Shown: piece by piece, positions 31,916-40,215 of the stretch
Numbering within the stretch: position 1 is the stretch's first letter
Layout: each line of letters begins with the position of its first letter
Assembly (NCBI GenBank): GCA_049423065.1
Contig: JBMSQB010000034.1
Span: forward strand, 1-43,837
DNA length: 43,837 bases
Origin: SYIM01 sp041182885
Lineage (GTDB): Bacteria; Pseudomonadota; Gammaproteobacteria; Burkholderiales; Burkholderiaceae_E
Reading direction: 5' to 3'
Made by a program: the position numbers and the translations under genes
Notes under the pieces: generated by a model
Seen by the model: only the letters and a program-made list of their open reading frames with translations
What the model was told of the DNA's origin: nothing
The model's database searches: none

Positions 31916-32935
31916 TTACTTGATCTGCGACCACACCCGGGCGCGGATCTGTTCGACCAGCGTATCGGGCAGCGGCACGTAATCCAGATCGACCGCCATC
32001 TGCTTGCCGTTCTTGAACGACCAGTCAAAGAACTTCAGCACTTCGGCGGAGGCCTTCTTGTCGGCGGGCGCCTTGTACATCAGGATGAACGAGGCGGTAG
32101 AGATCGGCCATGAGGTGGCGCCCGGCTGATTGACGATCGAAACGCCCATGCCAGGCACAGAGAACCAGTCGGCACCCGCTGCGGCGGCCGCAAACGTCAG
32201 GTCGTCGGCTTTCACGTACTGCCCGTCGCGGTTCTGCATCGCCATCACCGGCATGTTGTTCTTTTTCGCGTAGGCGTATTCAACATAGCCGACGCCGCCC
32301 TTCACCCGCCGGACATTGGCTGCAACGCCCTCGTTGCCCTTGCCACCGACCGAGGAGGCAGCCGGCCACTTGACCGCCGCGCCCTTGCCAACCTTGGACG
32401 CCCAGCTGGGGCTCACTTCGTTCAGATAGTCGGTGAAGTTGAACGTGGTGCCCGAGCCGTCGGCGCGATGCACCACGGTGATCGCCAGGTCGGGAAGCTT
32501 CAGCCCGCTGTTGAGCGCCACGAGCTTGGGGTCGTTCCACTTGGAGATCGTTCCCATGAAGATTTCTGCAAGCAGGGGCCCGGTGATGCGGAAGTCGCCG
32601 CTCGCGATCCCTTCCAGGTTGAACACCGGAACCGTACCGCCAATGATGGCCGGGAACTGAACCATGCCGTCGCGGTCGAGGTCTTCGCCCTTGACCGGAG
32701 CGTCGGTGGCACCGAAGGTCACGGTTTTGGAGCGAATCTGCTTGATTCCGCCTGACGATCCGATTGACTGATAGTTGAGGCTGGTGCCTGAGGTCGCCTT
32801 GTACGCCTCGGCCCACTTGGCGTAGATGGGGTAGGGGAAGGTTGCGCCGGCGCCGGTGATTTCTGCGGCGACAGCAGGAGCGGCGGCAACCACCGCGACG
32901 CTCGTGATCAGCGCTGAGAGGAGTTTCTTGATCAT
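31916..32935 (-). CDS. pstS: Periplasmic phosphate-binding protein
   Basis: Captures phosphate in the periplasm and hands it to PstCA. The 339 residues begin with a signal peptide (MIKKLLSALITSVAVVAAAPAVAA, cleavage probably after residue 24), then EITGAGATFPYPIYAKW. Phosphate-contact segments are GATFPYP, SIGSSGG and RADGSGTTFNFTDYL. It is the first gene of the operon and has a candidate Pho box 53 bases before its ATG. Confidence 0.97.
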   Translation of the reverse strand: MIKKLLSALITSVAVVAAAPAVAAEITGAGATFPYPIYAKWAEAYKATSGTSLNYQSIGSSGGIKQIRSKTVTFGATDAPVKGEDLDRDGMVQFPAIIGGTVPVFNLEGIASGDFRITGPLLAEIFMGTISKWNDPKLVALNSGLKLPDLAITVVHRADGSGTTFNFTDYLNEVSPSWASKVGKGAAVKWPAASSVGGKGNEGVAANVRRVKGGVGYVEYAYAKKNNMPVMAMQNRDGQYVKADDLTFAAAAAGADWFSVPGMGVSIVNQPGATSWPISTASFILMYKAPADKKASAEVLKFFDWSFKNGKQMAVDLDYVPLPDTLVEQIRARVWSQIK

Positions 32936-32987
32936 GGTGGGGGTCTGATGAAGGGATTAGCGGGAACTCACACCGTAATGCCGCTTT

Positions 32988-33005
32988 ATGACAACCGTGT
33001 GACGA
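32988..33005 (-). promoter_or_regulatory. Candidate Pho box (PhoB site) before pstS
   Basis: Read on the - strand the site is TCGTCAC, ACGG, TTGTCAT: two 7-base direct repeats with the 4-base spacer of the classical Pho box (CTGTCAT units). The second repeat matches 6 of 7, the first about 4-5 of 7. It ends 53 bases before the pstS ATG, right for a PhoB site in the -35 position, though the -10 downstream is weak. Confidence 0.65.
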
Positions 33006-33083
33006 CCCGCCCTGCGGCGCCTCAATACCCTGGCAGCCGCATGTTTTCGGGGGTCGCCTTGCTGCGGCGAGCGCCCCGGTGTC

Positions 33084-33839
33084 TCAATAAACCGCACGCC
33101 CGCCTGACAGATCAAACACCGACCCGGTGGTAAACGAGCACTCTTCACTGGCCATCCAGGCGACCATTGCCGCGATCTCCCCGATTTGTCCGAACCGGCC
33201 CATCGGGATCTTGGACAGCATGAAGTCGATGTGCTGTTGCGTCATCTGGTCGAACATGGGCGTCTTGACCGCAGCCGGGGTGATGCAGTTGGCGCGGATG
33301 CCGGTTTTCGCGGTTTCCTTGCCCAGGGATTTGGTGAGGCCGATCACGGCTGCCTTGGACGCACTGTAGGCGGGGGCGTTGGGGTTTCCGTCCTTGCCAG
33401 CGATCGAGGCGATGTTGATGATGCGACCGTAGTCGGTCTTCAGCATTTCGCGGACCACCGCCCGGTTGCAGAGGAACACGCCGTTGACGTTGACGTCCAT
33501 GACCCGGCGCCAGTCGGCCGGCTCATATTGCCAGGTGGTGGCGTTCGGGCCGGTGATGCCGGCACTGCAGACCAGAATATCGATGCGGCCGAAGCCAGCG
33601 ATGGTTCGATCGCAGGCATTCTGAACGCTGGCCTCGTCGGTCACGTCGGCGCCGATCGCCAGATGACTGCCGCCGATCGCCGGCAGCGCGGCGGCCAGTC
33701 GCTCGGCCGCGCCCTGATCCAGATCCCAGAGCGCGATGCGCGCGCCGCTGGCCGACAAACGGCGGGCGATTTCCGCCCCGATGCCCGAGGCACCTCCGGT
33801 GATCACCGCACAGCGGCTGTTCAGATCAATGGCATTCAT
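33084..33839 (-). CDS. Short-chain dehydrogenase, sugar-acid/polyol type
   Basis: NAD(P)-dependent SDR of 251 residues. The nucleotide loop GGASGIG is near 15-21, NNAG is replaced by CSAGITGPN, the catalytic Ser is in NIASIAGKDG and the YxxxK pair in AYSASKAA. The region GITGPNATTWQYEPADW and the end TTGSVFDLSGGRAVY resemble SDRs of L-rhamnose/L-fucose-type acid catabolism and gluconate 5-dehydrogenases. It stands alone on the - strand, 148 bases from pstS and divergent from the CtBP-like gene with 221 bases between starts. Placement next to the sugar-acid genes suggests, but does not prove, a shared pathway. Confidence 0.85.
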   Translation of the reverse strand: MNAIDLNSRCAVITGGASGIGAEIARRLSASGARIALWDLDQGAAERLAAALPAIGGSHLAIGADVTDEASVQNACDRTIAGFGRIDILVCSAGITGPNATTWQYEPADWRRVMDVNVNGVFLCNRAVVREMLKTDYGRIINIASIAGKDGNPNAPAYSASKAAVIGLTKSLGKETAKTGIRANCITPAAVKTPMFDQMTQQHIDFMLSKIPMGRFGQIGEIAAMVAWMASEECSFTTGSVFDLSGGRAVY

Positions 33840-34060
33840 GGTGGGCGCGGCTCCAGCAGATCTTGATGCGGGGTTGAAAGAGCCCGCACCATAGCAGCGC
33901 TCGGGCGGCTGCGCCAGTGGCGGGGAAAGCGGTTTGGGTTGCGCCTCGCGCTGCCCGCGGCGGGCACTGCCGACCCCGATCGATGCTGCCCCGCTGCTGC
34001 GAGATAATCCCCGTTCCGGCTGCCCTTGCCGCGCAGCGCCTGCCCGACCCGGAGTGGATG

Positions 34061-35032
34061 ATGAAAGTTCTCTTTACCGACTACGACATGAAGAGCGTTG
34101 AGCTCGAGCGCCAGATTTTCCGCGAGGCCGGCATTGACCTTGTCGAGGCGCAATGCCGCTCGGAAGACGAGGTGATCGCTGCAGCCCAGGGGTGCAGCGC
34201 GCTGCTGATCCAGTACGCGCCAGTGGGCGACAAGGTGTTTGCCGCCTGTCCGGGAATCGGGCTTGCGTCACGCATTGGCGCGGGCTACGACACGATCGAC
34301 GCTGTTGCCGCGGCCCGTCACGGAGTCTGGGTATCGAATTCGCCCGACTACGGTGTGGGCGAGGTCTCACTCCATGCGCTTGCCATGCTGCTCGACCTGA
34401 TCCGCTCGATCAGTCGCTACAACCGCGATATTCACGACGGCAACTGGCACTACACCAGCGTGCCAGCCATTCCCCGCGCACAGAACCTCACCGTCGGGGT
34501 GCTGGGGCTGGGCCGCATCGGCAAGCGCTTTGCGCACTATGCCCAGCCCATCTTCAAGCGCGTGATCGCGCATGATCCGTTTCTGATCGACGGGGACTTT
34601 CCGCAGTATGTCGAGCGGGTCAGCCTGGAGGGCCTCTTCGAGGAGGCTGACGCCATTTCGATTCACTGCCTGCTGAATGACGGCACCCGCGGATTGGTGG
34701 GCGAGTCGCTCCTGTCGCGGATGAAGCCCGGCTCGTATCTGGTCAACACGGCACGTGGTGCGGTGATCGATGTGGACGGACTGGTGCGCGTGCTTGGCAC
34801 CGGACGGCTGGCTGGCGTTGGGCTGGATGTGCTGCCGGTGGAACCGATTCCGACTGCACACCCGCTCCTGGCCGATCCCCGGGTGCTGCTGTCGCCACAC
34901 TCGGCGTTCTATTCGGTGCAGTCCGAAATCGAGTTGCGCCGCAAGGCGGCGCTCAACATCGTGAGCTGGATGCGTACCGGCCGGCCTGATTACCCGGTGG
35001 TGAGCGGAACGCGCACGCCGCCTGCGCGGTGA
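34061..35032 (+). CDS. CtBP-like D-isomer 2-hydroxyacid dehydrogenase
   Basis: Cytosolic NAD-dependent dehydrogenase of 323 residues. GLGRIGKRF forms the nucleotide loop near 148-156; catalytic Arg lies in VNTARGAVID, Glu in DVLPVEPIP and His in LSPHSAFYSV. The opening MKVLFTDYDMKSVELERQIF and YAPVGDKVFAACPGIGL are seen in bacterial 'C-terminal binding protein'-type enzymes. Two ATGs (34058, 34061) stand side by side; GGAG at 34051-34054 suits the second. It converges with the FAH-family gene. A -10-like GATAAT at 34003-34008 lies upstream. Substrate unknown; a hydroxyacid product or a keto acid from the neighbouring pathway is a fair guess. Confidence 0.87.
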   Translation: MKVLFTDYDMKSVELERQIFREAGIDLVEAQCRSEDEVIAAAQGCSALLIQYAPVGDKVFAACPGIGLASRIGAGYDTIDAVAAARHGVWVSNSPDYGVGEVSLHALAMLLDLIRSISRYNRDIHDGNWHYTSVPAIPRAQNLTVGVLGLGRIGKRFAHYAQPIFKRVIAHDPFLIDGDFPQYVERVSLEGLFEEADAISIHCLLNDGTRGLVGESLLSRMKPGSYLVNTARGAVIDVDGLVRVLGTGRLAGVGLDVLPVEPIPTAHPLLADPRVLLSPHSAFYSVQSEIELRRKAALNIVSWMRTGRPDYPVVSGTRTPPAR

Positions 35033-35048
35033 GGCGGCGAAGGGTTAG

Positions 35049-35071
35049 CGCCGGGCGGCGCGAACCCGGCG
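35049..35071. terminator. Hairpin between convergent dehydrogenase and FAH genes
   Basis: CGCCGGG and CCCGGCG pair over a 9-base loop in the 42-base gap between two convergent genes, but no T-tract follows on either strand. It may serve both as a weak terminator. Confidence 0.35.
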
Positions 35072-35074
35072 TGC

Positions 35075-35923
35075 TTACTTCGCCGCCTTGTACTTGACGA
35101 TCTTCTGGCGCTGCTCGCCCAGACCCGTCATGCCGAGCGTGACCACGTCACCGGCTTTCAGGAAGGTCTTGGTGGCGAGACCCACGCCGGCAGGCGTGCC
35201 GGTGGTGATGATGTCGCCGGGGTAGAGCGTGAAGAACTGGCTGCAGTAGGACACCAGCGTCGCACAGTCGAAAATCATATTCTTGGTGTGGCCACGCTGC
35301 TTGCTCTGGCCGTTCACATCCAGCCACATTTCAAGCTTCTGCGGGTTGGGGATGTCGTCGGTGGTGGCGAGCCACGGGCCGATGGGGCCGAAGGTATCGC
35401 AGCCCTTGCCCTTGGTCCACTGACCGCCACGCTCGATCTGGAAAGCGCGCTCGGAGACATCGTTGCAAAGCACATAGCCCGCGACGTGATTGAGGGCCTC
35501 TTTCTTGCTCACGTTGCAGGCGCGGGTCCCGATCACGATACCGAGCTCGATTTCCCAGTCGGTCTTGGTGGACCCCTTGGGCATCATCACGTCGTCGTTG
35601 GGGCCCTGCATGCAGGTCAGCGTCTTGTGGAAGATGATGGGCTCTTTGGGCAGCGCGTTTCCGGTCTCGGCTGCGTGATCGGTGTAGTTGAGGCCGATGG
35701 CAACAAACTTGGTGGCGCCGGTAAACGGCACGCCATAACGCGGATTGCCGCGCACCACGGGCAGCTTTGCCGTCTTGACCTTGGCGAGCTTGGCGAGCGA
35801 CTTGGGCGAGAGCTGGTCGGGGCCGATGCCCGGGAGCACGCCCGAGAGGTCGCGAAGCTTGCCGTCTGCATCGATCAGGCCGGGCTTTTCCTTGCCGGGT
35901 TTGCCATAGCGTACGAGTTTCAT
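35075..35923 (-). CDS. Fumarylacetoacetate-hydrolase-family enzyme (2,4-diketo-3-deoxy sugar-acid hydrolase type)
   Basis: Predicted Mg2+-dependent C-C bond hydrolase of 282 residues. The FAH fold is marked by KFVAIGLNYTDHAAETG (about 71-87), PIIFHKTLTCMQGPND, the metal-binding DWEIELGIVIG (E-x-E), NDVSERAFQ and TGTPAGVG. The start MKLVRYGKPGKEKPGLID is typical of members acting on 2,4-diketo-3-deoxy-L-rhamnonate or fuconate, which yield pyruvate plus a hydroxyacid; ureidoglycolate lyase-like names also occur. The ATG has a perfect AAGGAG seven bases upstream. It is the last gene in the - strand run enolase / mannitol-type DH / ABC / SDR / FAH. Confidence 0.9.
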   Translation of the reverse strand: MKLVRYGKPGKEKPGLIDADGKLRDLSGVLPGIGPDQLSPKSLAKLAKVKTAKLPVVRGNPRYGVPFTGATKFVAIGLNYTDHAAETGNALPKEPIIFHKTLTCMQGPNDDVMMPKGSTKTDWEIELGIVIGTRACNVSKKEALNHVAGYVLCNDVSERAFQIERGGQWTKGKGCDTFGPIGPWLATTDDIPNPQKLEMWLDVNGQSKQRGHTKNMIFDCATLVSYCSQFFTLYPGDIITTGTPAGVGLATKTFLKAGDVVTLGMTGLGEQRQKIVKYKAAK

Positions 35924-35999
35924 GCTTTCTCCTTGGTAAGGTCAGGTGAGGGGCTGGGCGGAGCGGGCGTTGTGAAGGGTTGCTCGCGTCGCCGGTCAA

Positions 36000-36758
36000 T
36001 CAGATCGTGATGCCGCCGTCGATGTTGAACCACTGCCCGGTGGCAAACGAGCTTTCGTCACTTGCAAGATAAACGACGATCGGAACGATTTCGTCGGCGT
36101 TGGCGAGCCGACCCATGGGCTGGCGGGCGGTGAACATGCGCCGCGCCTCATCAACGTCACCAAGTTGCGCCATGCGGTCCCGAAGGCTGGGTGTTTCCAC
36201 GGTGCCGGGGCAGATGGCGTTGCAGCGAACGCGCTGGCCGACAAAGTCGGCCGCGATCGCCTTGGTGAGTCCCAGCACCGCTGCCTTGGTGGTGCCGTAG
36301 ACCGCACGGTTTGGAAGACCCTTGATCGACGAACAAACCGAGGCCATGTTGATGATCGAGCCGCCACCCTGCGCAATCATGGCGGGCAGCGCCGACCGGA
36401 TGGTTCGCACCATTGAACGGACATTGATCGCGAAGCTGAGATCCCAGTCATCGTCACTTGCCTGGAGGATGGTGCCCTGGTGGACATAGCCCGCGCAGTT
36501 GAAGAGCACGTCGAGGGCACCCACCGATCCCATCATCGATTCAATCGCGCCGGGCTCGGTGACATCGAGCCTGCGCACATCGGGGGCGACGCCGCCCTCG
36601 GCGAGTACTTCAGCGCGCAGCGTCTGCAGCAGATCCTCGCGAATGTCGGTGGCAATGATGCGCGCACCTTCGCGTGCCATGGCCAATACCGCGGCCCGTC
36701 CCATGCCCTGGGCGGCTGCCGTCACAAACACTTTCTTGCCTTCAAGTCTGCGTGCCAT
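36000..36758 (-). CDS. BDH2-like short-chain dehydrogenase (2-keto-3-deoxy-fuconate dehydrogenase type)
   Basis: NAD-dependent SDR of 252 residues. It starts MARRLEGKKVFVTAAAQGMG with the nucleotide loop AAAQGMG, continues ATDIRED, FNCAGYVHQGTIL, catalytic NMASVCSSIKG, and YGTTKAA. This pattern strongly resembles animal DHRS6/BDH2, whose bacterial relatives include 2-keto-3-deoxy-L-fuconate 4-dehydrogenases. Such an enzyme would make the diketo acid cut by the FAH-family product encoded 76 bases downstream. The ATG at 36758 is preferred over 36803 because the motif begins there. Role is by analogy; substrate stereochemistry unknown. Confidence 0.88.
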   Translation of the reverse strand: MARRLEGKKVFVTAAAQGMGRAAVLAMAREGARIIATDIREDLLQTLRAEVLAEGGVAPDVRRLDVTEPGAIESMMGSVGALDVLFNCAGYVHQGTILQASDDDWDLSFAINVRSMVRTIRSALPAMIAQGGGSIINMASVCSSIKGLPNRAVYGTTKAAVLGLTKAIAADFVGQRVRCNAICPGTVETPSLRDRMAQLGDVDEARRMFTARQPMGRLANADEIVPIVVYLASDESSFATGQWFNIDGGITI

Positions 36759-36823
36759 GGGTACGAGCCTGAGTTGGGTGATGGGAAGATTGCGGGCGAT
36801 CAATTGCCCCGGCGAAAGGCGCG

Positions 36824-38644
36824 CTAGCGTAGCGCAAATTCCCGGGCGGCGTCGAACTGCATGGCGGCAAGTCGCGAGTAGAGCCCGCCCGCGGCCGAGA
36901 GCGACGCATGGGTGCCGGTCTCGACCAGCCGACCGCGCTCGAGTACCAGAATTCGATCAGCGCGCCGCACGGTGGCCAGGCGATGAGCGATCACCAGCGT
37001 GGTACGTCCGCTGGTGGCCTCCTCAAGCGCCGCCTGCACCTCGCGCTCGCTTTGCGCATCGAGCGAGCTGGTGGCTTCATCAAGAAGCAGAAGCTCGGGG
37101 TCGCGCAGCAAGGCCCGCGCAATTGCGATCCGCTGGCGTTGCCCGCCCGACAAGCGCACGCCCCGTTCGCCAAGCGGGGTGCTCCAGCGCTGGGGCAGTC
37201 GTTCGATGAACTCGAGTGCGTGCGCGGCGCGCGCCGCCTCCATCACTTCGTCATCGGTCGCATCGAGCCTGCCGTAGCGGATGTTCGCGAGTACATCGGC
37301 GGAAAACACCGTGCTGTCTTGCGACACCAGACCGATTCGCGCACGAAGCGCTGCAGGTTCAAGCGCACGCAGATCAATCCCGTCCATCCGGACAGCGCCC
37401 GCCTGCGGATCGCGAAACCGCAGGAGCAACTGAAAGACCGTGCTTTTTCCAGAACCCGACGGGCCAACCAGCGCGACGGTTTCTCCTGGGGCCACGGCAA
37501 AGCTCACCGCCTCGAGGGCGGGTTGCTCGCGCGTGGGGTAAGTGAAGGTCACCGAATCGAACGCGATGGCAGGCTCGCGCGCCGCGCGATGCTCGGCAAT
37601 CGGCGGGGTCGCCGTCGCGTGCGGTGCCACATCGGCGTTGTGCCGAGAATCCGCCGTGCGATCGGCCTGAGCGCCGATCGCAGGCGTCGCGTCAAGCAGT
37701 TGGGACAGCCGCTCGGCTGCGCCTGCGGCGCGCTGGATGTCGCCAATCACCTCGGCGATCGCCCCGATCGCGCCAGCCAGCAGCGCCGCATACAAAACGA
37801 ACTGCGCGAGCAGACCGGCACTCAGCTCACCCGCGAGCACCGAACCGGCGCCGCTTCGGAGCACAAACACGATCACCCCGAAGCTCAGCACGATGGCGAT
37901 CGCAGTGAGCGCCGCGCGAACGCGGACTCGCCGGGTGGCGGCCTCGAAGGCAAGCTCGGCCGCTGCAGCAAACCGCGCGGCCTCCCAGGGCCCGCGGTTG
38001 AAGGCCTGCACGATCTGGATCGCACCCAGTGTTTCGCCAGCCAGAGCCGAGGCATCTGCGATCCGGTCCTGGCTCGCACGCGAAAGGCGTCTCACCCGTC
38101 GGCCGATGGCGATCACCGGGATGAGTGTGGCTGCCAGAAGACCGATCATCATCAGGGCGAGCATCGCCTCGGTGATCAGCATCATCACGAGCGCGCCCGT
38201 GCCCAGTACGGCGTTGCGCAGGCCCAGCGACACGCTGGTGCCGACCAGCGTCTGGACGAGCGCGGTGTCGGTGGTGAGGCGCGAGAGCACCTCGCCGCTT
38301 CGGATGTCGTCAAAGAACGCGGGGTCCTGTTCGAGCACCCGTGAGAAGACCGCGCTGCGAAGGTCTGCGGTGACCCGCTCCCCCAACCACGAGACCGAGT
38401 AAAACCGGAGCGCAGTGGCAATCGCAAGCAGCACCGCCACACCGAACAGCGCGAGAAACGGGCCATCGACGGCCTGCTGGCTGCCAAAGCCCGCGTCGAT
38501 CAGGTGTCGGAACGCAAGCGGTACCGACAGCGTTGCACCCGCCGCAAGTAGGAGCGCGGCCGCTGCAAGGAGAACCCGTCCCTGATAGGGTCGAACAAAG
38601 GGCAGCAGGCGGCCGAGACCAGAGAGGCGGGCGGGGGGATTCAT
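36824..38644 (-). CDS. MsbA-like ABC exporter (fused permease-ATPase)
   Basis: Half-size ABC exporter of 606 residues acting as a dimer in the inner membrane. Six helices occupy about 10-300, with the coupling helices GERVTADLRSAVFSRVLEQDP and DRIADASALAGETLGAIQIV. The ATPase has Walker A GPSGSGKST, LSGGQRQRIAIARALLRDPELLL, and LLDEATSSLD. A His/Ala/Thr-rich linker (about 325-360) between the domains is longer than usual. The ATG at 38644 gives MNPPARLSGLG; a TTG at 38674 is a second option. Likely cargo is a lipid, lipopolysaccharide precursor or drug; nothing links it to sugar acids except position. It sits within the catabolic run with gaps of 57 and 65 bases. Confidence 0.9.
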   Translation of the reverse strand: MNPPARLSGLGRLLPFVRPYQGRVLLAAAALLLAAGATLSVPLAFRHLIDAGFGSQQAVDGPFLALFGVAVLLAIATALRFYSVSWLGERVTADLRSAVFSRVLEQDPAFFDDIRSGEVLSRLTTDTALVQTLVGTSVSLGLRNAVLGTGALVMMLITEAMLALMMIGLLAATLIPVIAIGRRVRRLSRASQDRIADASALAGETLGAIQIVQAFNRGPWEAARFAAAAELAFEAATRRVRVRAALTAIAIVLSFGVIVFVLRSGAGSVLAGELSAGLLAQFVLYAALLAGAIGAIAEVIGDIQRAAGAAERLSQLLDATPAIGAQADRTADSRHNADVAPHATATPPIAEHRAAREPAIAFDSVTFTYPTREQPALEAVSFAVAPGETVALVGPSGSGKSTVFQLLLRFRDPQAGAVRMDGIDLRALEPAALRARIGLVSQDSTVFSADVLANIRYGRLDATDDEVMEAARAAHALEFIERLPQRWSTPLGERGVRLSGGQRQRIAIARALLRDPELLLLDEATSSLDAQSEREVQAALEEATSGRTTLVIAHRLATVRRADRILVLERGRLVETGTHASLSAAGGLYSRLAAMQFDAAREFALR

Positions 38645-38701
38645 GCCGGCCACCCCGGCGGGCGGCGCAGCCAATTCGCAAGAAGATGCAGGGCCATGCG
38701 T

Positions 38702-40207
38702 TCAGGCTCCGTTGAGTCGTTGAATGCTCTCGCGTGGCCCGTGGGCTCGAAGCGTCGCGAGCGCCTGCGCAATCACCGCGCACGCGTTCGGCCGCTGAGC
38801 GAGCGCGACCAGCCCCGGGACCGCACGAAGCACCGCCTGAACGGCTTCAAGCGGATCGGCATGCCTTGCGAGCGGCGCGAGTGCTGCAGCGAGCGGGTCG
38901 CTCACCGCGTGAGGAGGGGGCTTGCCTTCGTGAGGCGGACAGAGTGTCTCCAGGCAGCCGATCCAGGCTGCCAGCGCGAGTGCCAGCACGGGCCAGGGCT
39001 GCCCCCGTCGATCGAGTGTCAGCACGGTGGGCAGCCAGCGGAGTGGTATTTTCTTTGAACCATCCATGGCGATCTGCGCGGTCTGATGCGCAAGCGCGGT
39101 ATTTGCGAATCGCCCGACCAGGCTGGCGCAATAAGCGGGCGCACGTGAATGCAGCCGTTCCGGCAGGGCCGGAATGGCCTCCGAGGTCCAGAGCCTCTCC
39201 AGAAGCATGGCGACCAGGGGTTGCGATAGCGCCTCGTCGACTGTGCGCCACCCGGCCAGCATGCCCAGATAGGCGATCACCGAGTGCGCGGCATTCAGAA
39301 GCCGCAGCTTCATCTGTTCCCAGCCCGCCACATCGTCGCTGAAGGTCACGCCGCTTTTCTCGAAGCCGGGGCGGCCGGCGGCGAACCGGTCTTCGATCAC
39401 CCATTGCGAAAACGGTTCGGTGGCGACCGGACAGGCATCGGCAAGGCCGGTGAGCCGGGCGGCGAGCGCCCGGTCAGCATCGGTGGTCGCCGGCACGATC
39501 CGGTCGACCATGGTGTTGGGGAAAGACGCGATCTCGGGCAGCCGGTCGGCAAGCGCAGGCTGCGCACGTGCGCGCAGCAGCGCATCAAGTGCGCGCTCGA
39601 GCGCGCGGCCATTACCCGAGAGGTTGTCGCAGGAGAGCAGCGTGATGCGCGCAGTCGGGTGCCGGGCATGGCGGGTGACAAGCCCGGCGGCGAGCCAGCC
39701 CAGGGCGGTGCGCGGTGGCCATGCACCAGCCAGATCGGCGGCGAGCGCTGGGTCGTTCGTCTCGAGCACGCCTTCGGCATTGAGGCAATACCCTTTCTCG
39801 GTGATGCTGAGCGACACGATTCGGGTGGAAGGTGAAGCGAGGCGTTCGAGAAGGCGTGCGGGGGTCTCCCCCGCACAGCCCGCTTCGCGGATCGGTCCGA
39901 GAAGGCGGGCATCGGTGCCCTGGCTGCCCCGAACCAGCAACGTGTAGAGGCCATCTTGCGAGGCGAGCGATTGCGGCAACGAGCGACTGTGCAGGTTCCA
40001 CGCCGAAATCGCCCAGTCCGATTCGCCAGCCGCCAGCGCTTCGTCAACATGAACCGCCTGATGCGCGCGATGGAAATTGCCTAGCCCAATATGCACGATG
40101 CCAACGGATTGCCGAGCCGGCGCATAGCGCAGCGCGAGGCCGCCGCTGCGTTCGCCCTGGACGGCGCGCAGCGACAGCCGCGGCAGCAGCGGCGCAGGCC
40201 CCTCCAT
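38702..40207 (-). CDS. Mannitol dehydrogenase-family oxidoreductase (fructuronate reductase-like)
   Basis: NAD-dependent polyol/ketohexuronate reductase of 501 residues. The nucleotide-binding start is IVHIGLGNFHRAHQAVHVDE (about 37-56). Later landmarks are ITEKGYCLN, LLSCDNLSGNG, FPNTMVDRIVPATT, LLNAAHSVIAYLG and the catalytic MDGSKKIPLRWLPT. This set belongs to UxuB, mannitol and D-arabinitol dehydrogenases; length and motifs fit D-fructuronate/D-tagaturonate-type reductases as well as mannitol dehydrogenase. The ATG at 40207 starts eight bases after the enolase-family stop, so the two are coupled. Which hexose or hexuronate it uses is not determined. Confidence 0.9.
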   Translation of the reverse strand: MEGPAPLLPRLSLRAVQGERSGGLALRYAPARQSVGIVHIGLGNFHRAHQAVHVDEALAAGESDWAISAWNLHSRSLPQSLASQDGLYTLLVRGSQGTDARLLGPIREAGCAGETPARLLERLASPSTRIVSLSITEKGYCLNAEGVLETNDPALAADLAGAWPPRTALGWLAAGLVTRHARHPTARITLLSCDNLSGNGRALERALDALLRARAQPALADRLPEIASFPNTMVDRIVPATTDADRALAARLTGLADACPVATEPFSQWVIEDRFAAGRPGFEKSGVTFSDDVAGWEQMKLRLLNAAHSVIAYLGMLAGWRTVDEALSQPLVAMLLERLWTSEAIPALPERLHSRAPAYCASLVGRFANTALAHQTAQIAMDGSKKIPLRWLPTVLTLDRRGQPWPVLALALAAWIGCLETLCPPHEGKPPPHAVSDPLAAALAPLARHADPLEAVQAVLRAVPGLVALAQRPNACAVIAQALATLRAHGPRESIQRLNGA

Positions 40208-40215
40208 GCGGCGGC

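Noticed and set aside
36908..38344. Long open frame on the + strand opposite the ABC exporter
   Set aside because: Arg/Gly/His-rich shadow of a gene with intact Walker and signature motifs.
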